From an uncultured Lachnospiraceae bacterium (GTDB taxonomy: Bacteria; Bacillota; Clostridia; Lachnospirales; Lachnospiraceae): a stretch of DNA of 25,932 nucleotides. The position numbers and the translations under genes are program-made. Below, piece after piece: positions 15,521 through 23,679 of this stretch. Every line of letters starts with the position of its first letter. Within the stretch, counting starts at the first letter, position 1. A model generated the notes under the pieces. That model saw only the letters and a program-made list of their open reading frames with translations, was not told the origin of the DNA and did not search any database. Location: positions 1 through 25,932 of the forward strand of contig CAJTVK010000056.1 in the NCBI GenBank assembly GCA_910579645.1, read 5' to 3'.

Positions 15521-16381
15521 TCACCATAGTGCTGTCTTCGCACATACCTTAAATCTTCTCGGTTCCAATTCAATCATCCCTAAATGGAAATCTATCGTAT
15601 ATACAATGGTGACTTCCAGTTCCGGCATGCCTCCCCCGGCCGCATTGGCCCACCGGCTGTCGCCGAATTCCAGCCCTCCCATGCCTCCCTCGATTCCCAA
15701 ATCCTTCAGATATTCATCCGCGCTTTTGGACGACATATTTTCTATCTGTTCTTCCACAATGCTTTCCGCCAAAGCCTCTATTACCAAGTCGCTCAGCAGA
15801 TTGGCTCCCAAAGTCTTCACCAAACTGAACAGATTATCCATAAGCGCGTCCGTATCTCCGAAAAAGTCCTGTGCATGCTGCCCTGCCTGCTGCACCGAAC
15901 CGATCACATCCCCGCCTTCCGACAGCACTGTCCCCACGCTTCTTATGTCGTCCACCAGCTTCGCCGCATCTGCCTGAAATGCCGCCGCCTGAGACGAAGT
16001 GCTGACCCGCTTGTCCACAATGCCCGTCTTCGTCAGCACATAGCTGTACTGGGATATTTCCCTGGCTGCTTCGTTGGCGGCATACTGCAGAATCACCTGC
16101 GCCCTGACAATCTGAATCAAATCCATCATCGCCAGATAAAACAGAAGGAACAGAACGAGAAAAACGGAAGCTTCCAAAGTTATGCTGCCTTTTTCCTTTC
16201 TCCCGATTTGTTTTATCCGGGCTTCTTTTGCCCTGATTTCTTTTGTTCCGGTTTCTTTTGCCCTGATTTTTTTTGTTCCGGTTTCCTTGTCCTTGATTTC
16301 CTTTTCCCCTACTTCCTTTTCCCCAATTTTCTTGTCCACAGTTTCTTTTACCCTTGCTTTCTCGTCCTTGGTTTCTTTCAC
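15521..16381 (-). CDS. TadE-like pseudopilin with repeat-built N-terminal extension
   Basis: From GTG 16381 the product has 286 residues. Residues 1-64 are a charged Lys/Glu repeat tract (KETGTKKIRA, KETGTKEIRA). This is followed by a prepilin-type junction, KG-SITLE (G65, then E70 at +5), a membrane helix (about 71-92) and an external domain with polar helices. The G-xxxx-E signature is that processed by TadV-type peptidases in TadE/TadF proteins, and the peptidase gene is next. Normal TadE leaders are short, so the 65-residue leader is odd. The GTG has AAGGAAG upstream, but the same repeat continues upstream in frame without a start codon back to a TGA near 16455, so the true start is uncertain. 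Confidence 0.8.
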   Translation of the reverse strand: MKETKDEKARVKETVDKKIGEKEVGEKEIKDKETGTKKIRAKETGTKEIRAKEARIKQIGRKEKGSITLEASVFLVLFLLFYLAMMDLIQIVRAQVILQYAANEAAREISQYSYVLTKTGIVDKRVSTSSQAAAFQADAAKLVDDIRSVGTVLSEGGDVIGSVQQAGQHAQDFFGDTDALMDNLFSLVKTLGANLLSDLVIEALAESIVEEQIENMSSKSADEYLKDLGIEGGMGGLEFGDSRWANAAGGGMPELEVTIVYTIDFHLGMIELEPRRFKVCAKTALW

Positions 16382-16440
16382 CTTGGCTTCCTTGTCCTTG
16401 GTTTCTTTATATCTTGACTTCCTCTTCCCAGTTTCCTTTT
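16200..16440. repeat. Purine-rich ~30-bp coding repeats in the TadE-like leader
   Basis: On the + strand a ~30-bp unit beginning GCCCTGATTTCTTTTGTTCC is present twice in tandem around 16229-16290, with more degenerate units to about 16440. On the minus strand it is an AAG/GAA/ACC-rich run. 30 is a multiple of three, so copy changes keep frame. The repeat extends beyond the chosen start codon. Confidence 0.7.
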
Positions 16441-16458
16441 TCTCCGATTTTTCTCACC

Positions 16459-19086
16459 TCAATAACCCTGAATTCCATGATAATTTACCTTAAATGCATC
16501 CCTGTCATAAGAGACATCATATCCTGCGCCGCCCAGCTTCTGCATAAAAAACGTATCTATATATACGGAAGCATCCACGGAAATCATCGTATGCATTTCT
16601 TTCAGCGTATTCTCTGGCTTGGCCTTTTTATCGGTCATGTTCAGTTCTATGCAGTCCGCTGCCCTGCCTAACAGCTTGGTCTGCTGAGAGGGAATATACA
16701 TATTGACGCAGACCAGTATCCATAAATAATCCTCATAAGTGAAACCGGAATCATCCGTACTGTAAGCCGCCCCCGGAGTCCCCAGCCATGTTTTCCAGCT
16801 GCTGGGCTGTTTTACTAACGGCACCGGCTTTCCCTTCGTCAGGTCTATCATATTGTCCACTGTCTCTATGGTAGCCACTATCGCCAGCAGCGCACTTTTT
16901 ATGGCCGCCCTGCCCAAGAATCCCACGGGAAACAATGCCGCTATCGTCCGTGCCTGACGGTTCAGCGTGCCGTCCGTAAAAGCAAAGGACATATTGAATA
17001 CATAATTGGCGGCAAAGATAATCGCCTTTGTCTTATTGACATTGCTCCTGGCATTGGGGCTGCCCCAAAGGATATATTCCACCTCCGCACGGTAAATGGC
17101 ATTTTCTTTCATGGCTGCCCTGCTCAATGATTCCGGATCCCCAATCTCGTTTCCGTCCCGCTCACGGTTTACCGTATAATAAGAAAACATGCCCATCACA
17201 TATTCCGTACAGTACAGAGGCTCCAATACGGCTTCCCCCACCCCGGCCATCTTCGCCCCCAAAGAAGACATTTCTTCCATAGCGGCATTATCCTGATTCA
17301 GATTATTGCTCCCGCTTTCGGATGCTTTCTTTCTGGAACCCTTATCCTCCAAGCTTCCCTCCGCCTTTACGGAACTGCCGGCATAGTCCGCACCCGGAGC
17401 AACCCCTAGCCATACGGTAGGCAGTTCATTGCCTCCGATGCTCCTTACATTCTCATCCGCAATATCTTGAGAGGTCAGCAGATTTTCCAGTTCGGTTTTC
17501 TTCTCTTTCAGCTTATCTTTCCACTTTTTTGCCTCTTCCTTAGCCGCCTCTTTATCTGCACCGTCCGCTTTGCAGTAAGTATTTTTCAGCTTTTCCACAA
17601 AAGGATCCTGTGTGTCCACGTCCAAATGAATTGTTCCTGACAGAGCCATGACCGTAGGGGAGTTATAACGCACCATAAAATCCTCTGCCGCTCCGATTAT
17701 CTGGCCGCTTTCGGCAATCTCCCCGTAACCGGCATCCCCCATGAAGACTGCCTTGGAGGAAATATCATAATCTACACGGCTGCCCACAAAAGTCACCTGA
17801 TCCAGAGTTGCCACGACTTCATCAAAGTACGTCCGGTTTTTCACAATTTTCTCTTCAAAATCGGCAATCGTCCCGCCGTCTTCAAACAGCCCGCTTACTT
17901 CTTCTATGCTTTTCTGATATGCCTCTTTGGACTTCCCATTAGACAAATTACTGACTGCATCCTTCCAATTTTCATATTTTCCTTGGCAGTCGGAGATCTT
18001 ATCCTTGATTTCGTTCAGTTTGTCCAAAATGTCCGTACAGTTATCGCTCCCTTTGTCCGCACATTCCCACTGTGCATGCATGGCCATAAAAGAACTCTCC
18101 ACCAGTTCATCCAGCTGCCGCCCCGTGTTTTCGATTCCTTCCTCCATATTGGCCAAGGCATTTTCATAGTCCGAAATCAGCCGTTCCGTCTCCTGATACT
18201 CGTCGCTGTCCTCATCCAGATTTTCCAGCAGTTCCTCCGGCTCTTTCCCCTGCATGGCATTGGCGATTCGCTTCATCTTAATCAGGTTGGAAGCATTATC
18301 CGCCGTAATAGTTCCCACGTCGCAGCTTAAATCAACCATCCGTTCCATCAGGCTTTTCATATCCCCCGACGCGCTGTCCGTACAATGCAGCATGCGGTAG
18401 TAAGCCACTGCCAGCATTGTAATCCTGCCGTAATTGTTTTCCGTAGCCGACAACAGCTGAATCAGCAACTGCTCCGTGCCAATCTGATTCACATAATGAA
18501 TCTGGCTGTCCACCAGTTCGTTCAGTTCATCCATCAGCTGCTGCATGTCGTTCAGTTCTTTTTCGAATTTCAGTTCCGCATCCGCCGCAGCCCGCTCTTC
18601 CGCCAGCGTTTCCAGTTTTCCCACCTTGCCTTCGATTGCCCGGTTCACAAGCGTCACGGGTGCACGGTATTTCATATATTCCAATACTTCCTGCTTAAAG
18701 ACCTCCGTTTGATATATTTCCGTATCCACCATATCGGAAGCCGAAAATCCGCCCTCCGTCAGTTCCAAATATACCAATGCCTTACTGAAGTCCTCCTGCG
18801 AAACGCCGCAGGCATTCAGGGACATCTCAAAGCAGTCCTGCATAATGCTTTCCACCTCTTCGGCAGTATCTGCCATTGCCAGCAGTCCGTAGGTTTTATT
18901 CAATTCTTCGTGATAATTGGACAAAGCCGCATTCATGGCCAGATCCCCTGCTCCCGATATCAGATTCTTGCTGGCCAGAATCCTGCTTCCGTCAACCATT
19001 ACCCCGCTGAATATGAAAGTCGGGATTAAAATCAATGTGAGGAACACGGCAATCGTCCCTTTTTGTCTTGTGCAAAAATTTACCAT
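16459..19086 (-). CDS. DUF5702-type TadG-like pilus protein
   Basis: From ATG 19086 the protein has 875 residues. The start MVNFCTRQKGTIAVFLTLILIP, with KG before a hydrophobic helix (11-31) and then DGSRILASKNLISGAGDLAMN, fits the DUF5702 family of clostridial Tad loci and resembles TadG-like minor pilus proteins. Residues about 120-500 are largely helical and charged (coiled-coil-like). A hydrophobic stretch lies near 740-775 (AALFPVGFLGRAAIKSALLAIVA, in part). Most of the protein should be outside the membrane. The open frame continues upstream to 19212, but those 42 codons come from the palindromic repeat copy B and lack a ribosome site; GGGGG precedes the 19086 start. At the 3' end the stop is near the GGTGAG ahead of the next gene. 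Confidence 0.85.
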   Translation of the reverse strand: MVNFCTRQKGTIAVFLTLILIPTFIFSGVMVDGSRILASKNLISGAGDLAMNAALSNYHEELNKTYGLLAMADTAEEVESIMQDCFEMSLNACGVSQEDFSKALVYLELTEGGFSASDMVDTEIYQTEVFKQEVLEYMKYRAPVTLVNRAIEGKVGKLETLAEERAAADAELKFEKELNDMQQLMDELNELVDSQIHYVNQIGTEQLLIQLLSATENNYGRITMLAVAYYRMLHCTDSASGDMKSLMERMVDLSCDVGTITADNASNLIKMKRIANAMQGKEPEELLENLDEDSDEYQETERLISDYENALANMEEGIENTGRQLDELVESSFMAMHAQWECADKGSDNCTDILDKLNEIKDKISDCQGKYENWKDAVSNLSNGKSKEAYQKSIEEVSGLFEDGGTIADFEEKIVKNRTYFDEVVATLDQVTFVGSRVDYDISSKAVFMGDAGYGEIAESGQIIGAAEDFMVRYNSPTVMALSGTIHLDVDTQDPFVEKLKNTYCKADGADKEAAKEEAKKWKDKLKEKKTELENLLTSQDIADENVRSIGGNELPTVWLGVAPGADYAGSSVKAEGSLEDKGSRKKASESGSNNLNQDNAAMEEMSSLGAKMAGVGEAVLEPLYCTEYVMGMFSYYTVNRERDGNEIGDPESLSRAAMKENAIYRAEVEYILWGSPNARSNVNKTKAIIFAANYVFNMSFAFTDGTLNRQARTIAALFPVGFLGRAAIKSALLAIVATIETVDNMIDLTKGKPVPLVKQPSSWKTWLGTPGAAYSTDDSGFTYEDYLWILVCVNMYIPSQQTKLLGRAADCIELNMTDKKAKPENTLKEMHTMISVDASVYIDTFFMQKLGGAGYDVSYDRDAFKVNYHGIQGY

Positions 19087-19127
19087 CTGAATCCCCCATT
19101 CCTGCCCGCCATGGCAGACTGTTTCCT

Positions 19128-19232
19128 GTGCTCCATCCGGATAGAAATCGGATTTCTGCTTTGCATGGTTCGTGCCGGTGCAAGGCAAAATTTCGGCGGC
19201 GATGCGGTGCATCGACCGGAAATTTAAAATAC
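19128..19232. repeat. Palindromic repeat, partial copy B
   Basis: The reverse complement of this segment matches about 2682-2785 of copy A, for example GCAAGGCAAAATTTC and TTTGCATGGTTCGTGCC. It has an inner hairpin (AAATTTC...GATGC-GGT-GCATC...GGAAATTT) but lacks the second outer arm of copy A. It fills the junction between the TadE-like and DUF5702 genes, and its end supplies the stop codon of the TadE-like gene. Confidence 0.82.
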
Positions 19233-19883
19233 ATACTTCCTTATGCCGTCCATAATCTTTTCCAAATCTCCGCGGATACCCAGTTTTTCGCTTACAATCG
19301 TAATCGCATCTCCTGCCAGATCTGCCAGACGCACGAAAGTAGCCGGATCCAAAGCCACTGCCGATGCCGACTGCTTATAGGCCAGGGAATCCGGATAGCC
19401 AAAATACCGCATGACCCCCGGCGTGGGGAAGCGGAAGGTTACTTCCGCCATAATCTGCGTGGAAAACAGCCCTCGGTCAATATAGACCGTATTTTCGGCA
19501 TAAGCGCCGCCGGCCAGCAGCAAAGTACTTTCCGCCACCGTATCTATGAAGTTCTGCAATTCCCCCTGACTTGTCCACGCCCCGTAACCGGCCAATTCCC
19601 GGTAAAGTACCCGTAAATCCCTGTGGGTGGCTTCATAATAGCGGTTCACCTCCGCAGGGGCGGACACAAAATCAATCGTCTTCGCATCATAATCCCCCAG
19701 TTCCTGATAGCCCGGGGTTGCCAAGACATGCGCTCCCTGATGAGCCACCCGCTGTACCTGATAGAGCATTGCCATCTCCTGCAGCTTAAACAGTCCCAGA
19801 TAAATCAAGGCGAATACTGTCAGCAATACAATGGGGAAAACAATGGCCGCTTCTATCATGACCGCACCTTTTTCTTTTTCCAT
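19224..19883 (-). CDS. TadE-like pseudopilin
   Basis: A 219-residue bitopic membrane protein with a short basic leader MEKEKG, then AVMIEAAIVFPIVLL. The cleavage glycine (G6) and Glu at +5 (E11) match the prepilin/TadE motif, followed by a membrane helix (8-31) and an external domain. It should be a minor pilin-like subunit processed by the prepilin peptidase at 14860. The ATG at 19883 has AGGA 8 bases upstream and lies 32 bp after the pilin stop. The last residues (KYVF) and the TAA stop overlap the palindromic repeat, so the C-terminus may have been trimmed or replaced when the repeat arrived. Confidence 0.86.
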   Translation of the reverse strand: MEKEKGAVMIEAAIVFPIVLLTVFALIYLGLFKLQEMAMLYQVQRVAHQGAHVLATPGYQELGDYDAKTIDFVSAPAEVNRYYEATHRDLRVLYRELAGYGAWTSQGELQNFIDTVAESTLLLAGGAYAENTVYIDRGLFSTQIMAEVTFRFPTPGVMRYFGYPDSLAYKQSASAVALDPATFVRLADLAGDAITIVSEKLGIRGDLEKIMDGIRKYVF

Positions 19884-19915
19884 AACGCAAATCCTGTCAT
19901 CATTTTCTCAGAGAA

Positions 19916-20125
19916 TCAGCCAATGAAATCCATCAATTGTATGAATACATTTTCAACTGCCACCGTTAACTGATCTTTAAAAATTGCAGCTATCGCAATC
20001 ACAATTACCATGATCAAAATAATGGATACAAAATTCGCATCGCCCTCTTCGCTTAAAAGTTCTTCCAGCTTTTCCTTAAGATACCGTTCCGCCCCAAGTC
20101 TTTTAATCTGTAAAAATCCTCTCAT
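19916..20125 (-). CDS. Flp1-type type IVb pilin (major pilin candidate)
   Basis: I start at ATG 20125, preceded by AGGG 7 bases upstream; an in-frame ATG at 20152 lacks a ribosome site. The 69-residue protein has a charged N-terminus (1-27, rich in Lys/Glu), EEGDANFVS at 26-34, one long hydrophobic helix (about 33-49) and a short tail. Size and layout match the Flp1 family of clostridial Tad loci. A cleavage glycine (G28) is present, but position +5 is Val, not Glu. It lies between TadC and the TadE-like gene, as expected for the main pilus subunit. It has ~170 bp upstream without a gene, which could hold its own promoter for high expression, though I see no convincing boxes. Confidence 0.85.
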   Translation of the reverse strand: MRGFLQIKRLGAERYLKEKLEELLSEEGDANFVSIILIMVIVIAIAAIFKDQLTVAVENVFIQLMDFIG

Positions 20126-20324
20126 CTCTGTTCCCTCTCTTTCTTTTTCCATCTTATATGTAACGTATATTCCTCCGCAGGCTTTCCGCAGACATTATGG
20201 GAAATCACAGCTGCCTGTCCTTACACTCCTTTTCGCAACTTTACTCAGGCTTTCTCCTGCTTCTTCCTTTCCCTCTGCCCGCCGCGGAGCCGGATGCCCG
20301 TAATGCCTATCCCGGCCACCCGTC

Positions 20325-21191
20325 TTATAACCCCGAAATAATCGGAGCCATAATCATAAATAATATGCCGATAAAGATAATGACTGTCGGCATCAGCAGC
20401 TTGGCATTGGCTTTTTCCCCTTGGTGCTTCACCATATTTCGTTTTTCCAGCCAAAGTTCGTCTGCCATATCCTTTAAAAACATTGTCAGTTCCGCCGCAC
20501 CTTTTTCCAGTCCCTGAATTACCATGGATGAAAATTTCCTGATTTCTTTTATGCCGCACCTTTCCCCAAATTCCCGATAAGCCGCCGCCTCCGACACCCC
20601 GTTATTCAGCTGCGCCGCCGTCAGCTGCATTTCCTGGAACAGGACAGCATCGGACTGACCGGCAACCAAGTTCCATGCGTCCCTTAGCAGCATCCCGGAG
20701 TTGACCAACAGAGTCATTTTTGATAGAACCTGCGGAAAGTCCGCAAGAATCTCTTCCCTTCTTTCCGTCAGCTTGTCCTTGAAGCTTTCATTCATATACC
20801 ATATGAAAATTGCGGCAATGACCACGCCGAAAAACAACGCCAACGGATTATTAGCTAGCAGCGCCAACAGGAAAATAACGGGCAGCACCGTAATCACATA
20901 AGTAATTTTCCCCCCTACGGATACATAATAATAATATTCCGCATACTTTTTTCCGTACACCTCCGACATCAGCTTCACTTTCTTTCTGGCAGCGTCCGAT
21001 TTTATGTTAAAATGAATTATCTCCATCACCTGAAAGCCGATATAAAACAATTCGCATAAATAATAATCGTCTCTGTTGATGGATGAAGTCACTTCCTCGA
21101 ACTTCTCCTCATACCGCAGGGCAATGACCAGCCAGAACAGCACCGCAGCGGTTGCCGGCACCAACATCACCAGCTGAAACGTACTTTGCAT
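20325..21191 (-). CDS. tadC: TadC-like inner-membrane platform protein
   Basis: A 288-residue T2SSF-domain membrane protein of the Tad machine. Membrane segments lie near 8-25, 95-125, 127-133 and at the C-terminus (265-287). The cytoplasmic part includes FPQVLSKMTLLVNSGMLLRDAW, the typical T2SSF pattern (P-x-x-L-x-x-x-x-x-x-x-S-G), and AYREFGERCG. It pairs with TadB and is driven by CpaF. The ATG at 21191 has AGAGGA just upstream. The ribosome site region abuts a MITE-like palindrome and a long polypurine tract that separate it from tadB, an unusually wide gap (374 bp) for a pair usually adjacent. Confidence 0.9.
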   Translation of the reverse strand: MQSTFQLVMLVPATAAVLFWLVIALRYEEKFEEVTSSINRDDYYLCELFYIGFQVMEIIHFNIKSDAARKKVKLMSEVYGKKYAEYYYYVSVGGKITYVITVLPVIFLLALLANNPLALFFGVVIAAIFIWYMNESFKDKLTERREEILADFPQVLSKMTLLVNSGMLLRDAWNLVAGQSDAVLFQEMQLTAAQLNNGVSEAAAYREFGERCGIKEIRKFSSMVIQGLEKGAAELTMFLKDMADELWLEKRNMVKHQGEKANAKLLMPTVIIFIGILFMIMAPIISGL

Positions 21192-21212
21192 TTTCCTCTT
21201 CTCCCTTCCTTA

Positions 21213-21368
21213 GGAACTGTCAAGAAATAACTTTTCAATAGTGCGCAGGATTTTTCTTCGAGAGTGCCGCTCAAAAATCAGGCGCATAGCGGGCTATGTA
21301 ACTGATTTTTGAGTGGTGCTGTCGGAGAAAAAGACAAGCAATATGAAAAGTTATTTTTGAACAGTTCC
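21213..21368. mobile_element. MITE-like palindrome, 156 bp, between tadB and tadC
   Basis: The element begins GGAACTGT and ends ACAGTTCC. The arms pair imperfectly along nearly the whole length (AATAACTTTTCA near the left end with TGAAAAGTTATT near the right; CTCAAAAATCAG with CTGATTTTTGAG around the centre). It is flanked by TTA on both sides (21210-21212 and 21369-21371), a possible 3-bp target duplication. It has no coding capacity. It is most likely a non-autonomous element moved by a transposase encoded elsewhere. Confidence 0.75.
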
Positions 21369-21370
21369 TT

Positions 21371-21565
21371 ACCTTATCCCTTCTCCTTGCCTTAACCTTA
21401 TCCTTTCTTTTCCTTTCTTTTCCTTCCTTTTCCTTATTCTTCCTTTTCCTTATTTTTTCTTTTTCCTATCTCTTACTCACTTTCCTCTGCCTCCCTTTTT
21501 TCTTTCCTGCAAACACTTTTCTTTCCTACAAACACTTTTCCGCATATTTCTCCTATTGCCCTGCC
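21371..21565. repeat. Polypyrimidine (+) / polypurine (transcript) tract
   Basis: Nearly uninterrupted C/T sequence made of CCTTTTCCTTATTCTT-like units from the MITE edge to the tadB stop. It includes a clean 19-bp tandem duplication at 21502-21520 and 21521-21539 (CTTTCCTGCAAACACTTTT, one mismatch). The transcript carries many GGAAA/AAGGAA motifs. No frame is conserved. Confidence 0.7.
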
Positions 21566-22366
21566 CTATACTTTGATATCCGTAAACTTTCTGCCAAGGT
21601 AGTAAGCCAAGTAAAACATACTAAGCGCAACCAGTTTAATTATCACATTGACCGGCGTATTGGAAGCAGCCGTCAGGTCACTCCCCATCCCTCCCAAACT
21701 TATGAGGATGATCAAGGGCATAATCATCATAATATTCAGTTCATTCTTGTTTCCCGCAATCATTGTCTGAATTTCCATCTCTATCTCGATTTTGTCATTA
21801 ATCACATCCCGGGTGGACGCTATAATATTCTGAATATTTGCCCCCTGCCGCAAAGACACCCTGAAAACGTCTGCAAAACTGGCCACATCCTCCAAGCCGC
21901 TTCTTTGGGCAAAATTAGTCAGCAAATCTTCAATATTAATATTGCTTTCCATTCCGGCAACAATAATGGCCAGTTCCGTGGTAATATCCGCCTGTTCCCC
22001 GTAAATCTGTTCCAAATCGTGCCAGGCATCCCGGAAAGAGTCCAGTGTATTTTTGCCCGTAGCATAAGATGAGGTAAGCGATTCCAGCAAATCCTTGAAC
22101 TGCAGCAGCAATTCCTTAAGCCTCTTTTTCTTCCTGCTTTCCCGGTAAATTCCCTGTGCCAGCAATGCCACTGCCGCTGCTGCCACTGCGGTTACCGCAA
22201 TGTTTTTAAAGAACAGCCAAGACACAAGCCCGCCTATGCCTGCACCTATGGCTCCGGCCGTCACCCGGTCCGTTACGGACATACGGTAAATATGATAATC
22301 ATCACCGCCGCCTATCAAAGCTTCCAACGGCTCATAGTTTTCTTCCTTTTTCTTAAAGAACACCAT
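21566..22366 (-). CDS. tadB: TadB-like inner-membrane platform protein
   Basis: A 266-residue T2SSF-domain membrane protein. Hydrophobic segments lie at about 35-55, 58-73, 210-225 and 237-257, around a cytoplasmic helical domain with LLESLTSSYATGKNTLDSF and NNIASTRDV-type helices (IQNIIASTRDVINDKIEIE). This is the usual layout of Tad platform proteins, which anchor the motor ATPase and extrude pilin subunits. The ATG at 22366 lies 23 bp after the CpaF stop with AGAGAG upstream. The stop is followed by the polypurine tract and MITE, so tadC is separated from it. Confidence 0.9.
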   Translation of the reverse strand: MVFFKKKEENYEPLEALIGGGDDYHIYRMSVTDRVTAGAIGAGIGGLVSWLFFKNIAVTAVAAAAVALLAQGIYRESRKKKRLKELLLQFKDLLESLTSSYATGKNTLDSFRDAWHDLEQIYGEQADITTELAIIVAGMESNINIEDLLTNFAQRSGLEDVASFADVFRVSLRQGANIQNIIASTRDVINDKIEIEMEIQTMIAGNKNELNIMMIMPLIILISLGGMGSDLTAASNTPVNVIIKLVALSMFYLAYYLGRKFTDIKV

Positions 22367-22389
22367 ATCTCTCTTTGCATTTCCTTTCT

Positions 22390-23679
22390 CTATATCTTGC
22401 CCTTATATCCCATCAGCTTAAGCTTAAAATCATTAATCAGCGGATGTTCCGTCCTTTTCAGCGTCCCCGCCACCCGTTCCAGCGTAGAATTCTCATCCTC
22501 CTGAAATACATAAAGAGGGTTCAGCTGTATTGCTCCGTTTTCATACGTTACCACTTCCGTAATTTCCATTGTTTTTCTGGTGCGGTCCCGCAGTCTGGAA
22601 AGATGGATAATAATATCCACCGCCGATGCAATCTGCTGCCGCACCGCATCCAGCGGCAGCCCTTCTGCCCCTGTCAGCACCATGGTTTCCAATCGGCTCA
22701 GCATATCTCTGGTAGAATTGGCATGCCCTGTGGAAAGGGAGCCGTCATGGCCTGTATTCATGGCCTGCAGCATATCCAGCGCCTCTGCGCCGCGGACTTC
22801 GCCTACTACAATGCGGTCCGGACGCATACGGAGGGCTGACTTAATCAAATCCCGGATAGTGACCGCCCCAACCCCCGCCGTATTGGCATTCCTCGTTTCC
22901 AAGCTGACCAGATTATCCACATTGGCTATCTGCAATTCCGCCGAATCTTCTATCGTAATCACCCTTTCATCGGACGGAATGAAATTGGAAATTGCATTCA
23001 GGAATGTGGTCTTACCGGAACCAGTCCCGCCGCAGATAAAAATATTATACTTAGCCTTTACCAACAGCTTCAGCACCTCCGCAATCTGCGGCGTAATCGA
23101 ACCATACCGAATCAGTTTCTCCACGGTCATGGGTTCCTTGGAAAACTTTCTTATCGTCACAATCGGCCCTTTCAATGAAATAGGCGGCAGCACCACATTC
23201 ACACGGGAACCGTCCGGCAGCCTTGTGTCCACAATAGGATTGGCCTGATTCACTTCCCGCCCTGCCTGCGCCACAATCCGCTGAATAATGTCCTGCAGCT
23301 TTTCCTCACTTTCAAACTGCTCCTCCATTTTCATCAGCCTGCCGGATTTTTCGATAAATATTTCCTCCGGCCCGTTTATCATAACTTCAGTGACAGTGTC
23401 GTCATAAATGATAGTATCCAGAAGCCCGAAGCCCCGGATGGAACTGATAATCCGATCTGTCAGGAAAGCCTTCTCCCCGATGGACATATATTTCCCGGCA
23501 TAATACATATCCACCTCTTTCCTGACCTGACTCTCCAGCACATCGTCTTCCGTTTTTGTCAGGTTAATATTTTCCAGTATTCTTTTCCTTATATATTCCT
23601 GCGCCTCGGACTCCTGCGCCCCCGCATTTTCTTCCTGCCTCATAAATTGCCTCTGCATATTCTCTGCCTCTGCAAACAC
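22390..23679 (-). CDS. cpaF: CpaF/TadA motor ATPase
   Basis: A 429-residue hexameric secretion ATPase that powers Tad pilus assembly. Visible motifs are Walker A GGTGSGKT (217-224), Asp box ITIEDSAELQ (241-250), Walker B VVGEVRG (291-297) and His box TGHDGSLSTGHANS (309-322). The N-terminal domain (about 25-190) includes VTEVMINGPEEIFIE and LPDGSRVNVVLPP, typical of CpaF. The frame opens at a GTG at 23679 that shares one base with the CpaE stop (TAGTG). In-frame ATGs at 23658 and 23643 have GAGG upstream and are credible alternatives. Length agrees with the family. All catalytic residues are present. Confidence 0.95.
   Translation of the reverse strand: MFAEAENMQRQFMRQEENAGAQESEAQEYIRKRILENINLTKTEDDVLESQVRKEVDMYYAGKYMSIGEKAFLTDRIISSIRGFGLLDTIIYDDTVTEVMINGPEEIFIEKSGRLMKMEEQFESEEKLQDIIQRIVAQAGREVNQANPIVDTRLPDGSRVNVVLPPISLKGPIVTIRKFSKEPMTVEKLIRYGSITPQIAEVLKLLVKAKYNIFICGGTGSGKTTFLNAISNFIPSDERVITIEDSAELQIANVDNLVSLETRNANTAGVGAVTIRDLIKSALRMRPDRIVVGEVRGAEALDMLQAMNTGHDGSLSTGHANSTRDMLSRLETMVLTGAEGLPLDAVRQQIASAVDIIIHLSRLRDRTRKTMEITEVVTYENGAIQLNPLYVFQEDENSTLERVAGTLKRTEHPLINDFKLKLMGYKGKI

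Noticed and set aside
15517..15573. Longer prepilin peptidase start at TTG 15573
   Set aside because: It would overlap the preceding gene by 53 bp; ATG 15516 follows GGTGAG and sits 4 bp after that gene's stop, the same layout as the next junction.
19087..19212. N-terminal extension of the DUF5702 protein
   Set aside because: These 42 codons derive from repeat copy B; the same peptide-like sequence appears at copy A in the nuclease region, and the ribosome site lies before 19086.
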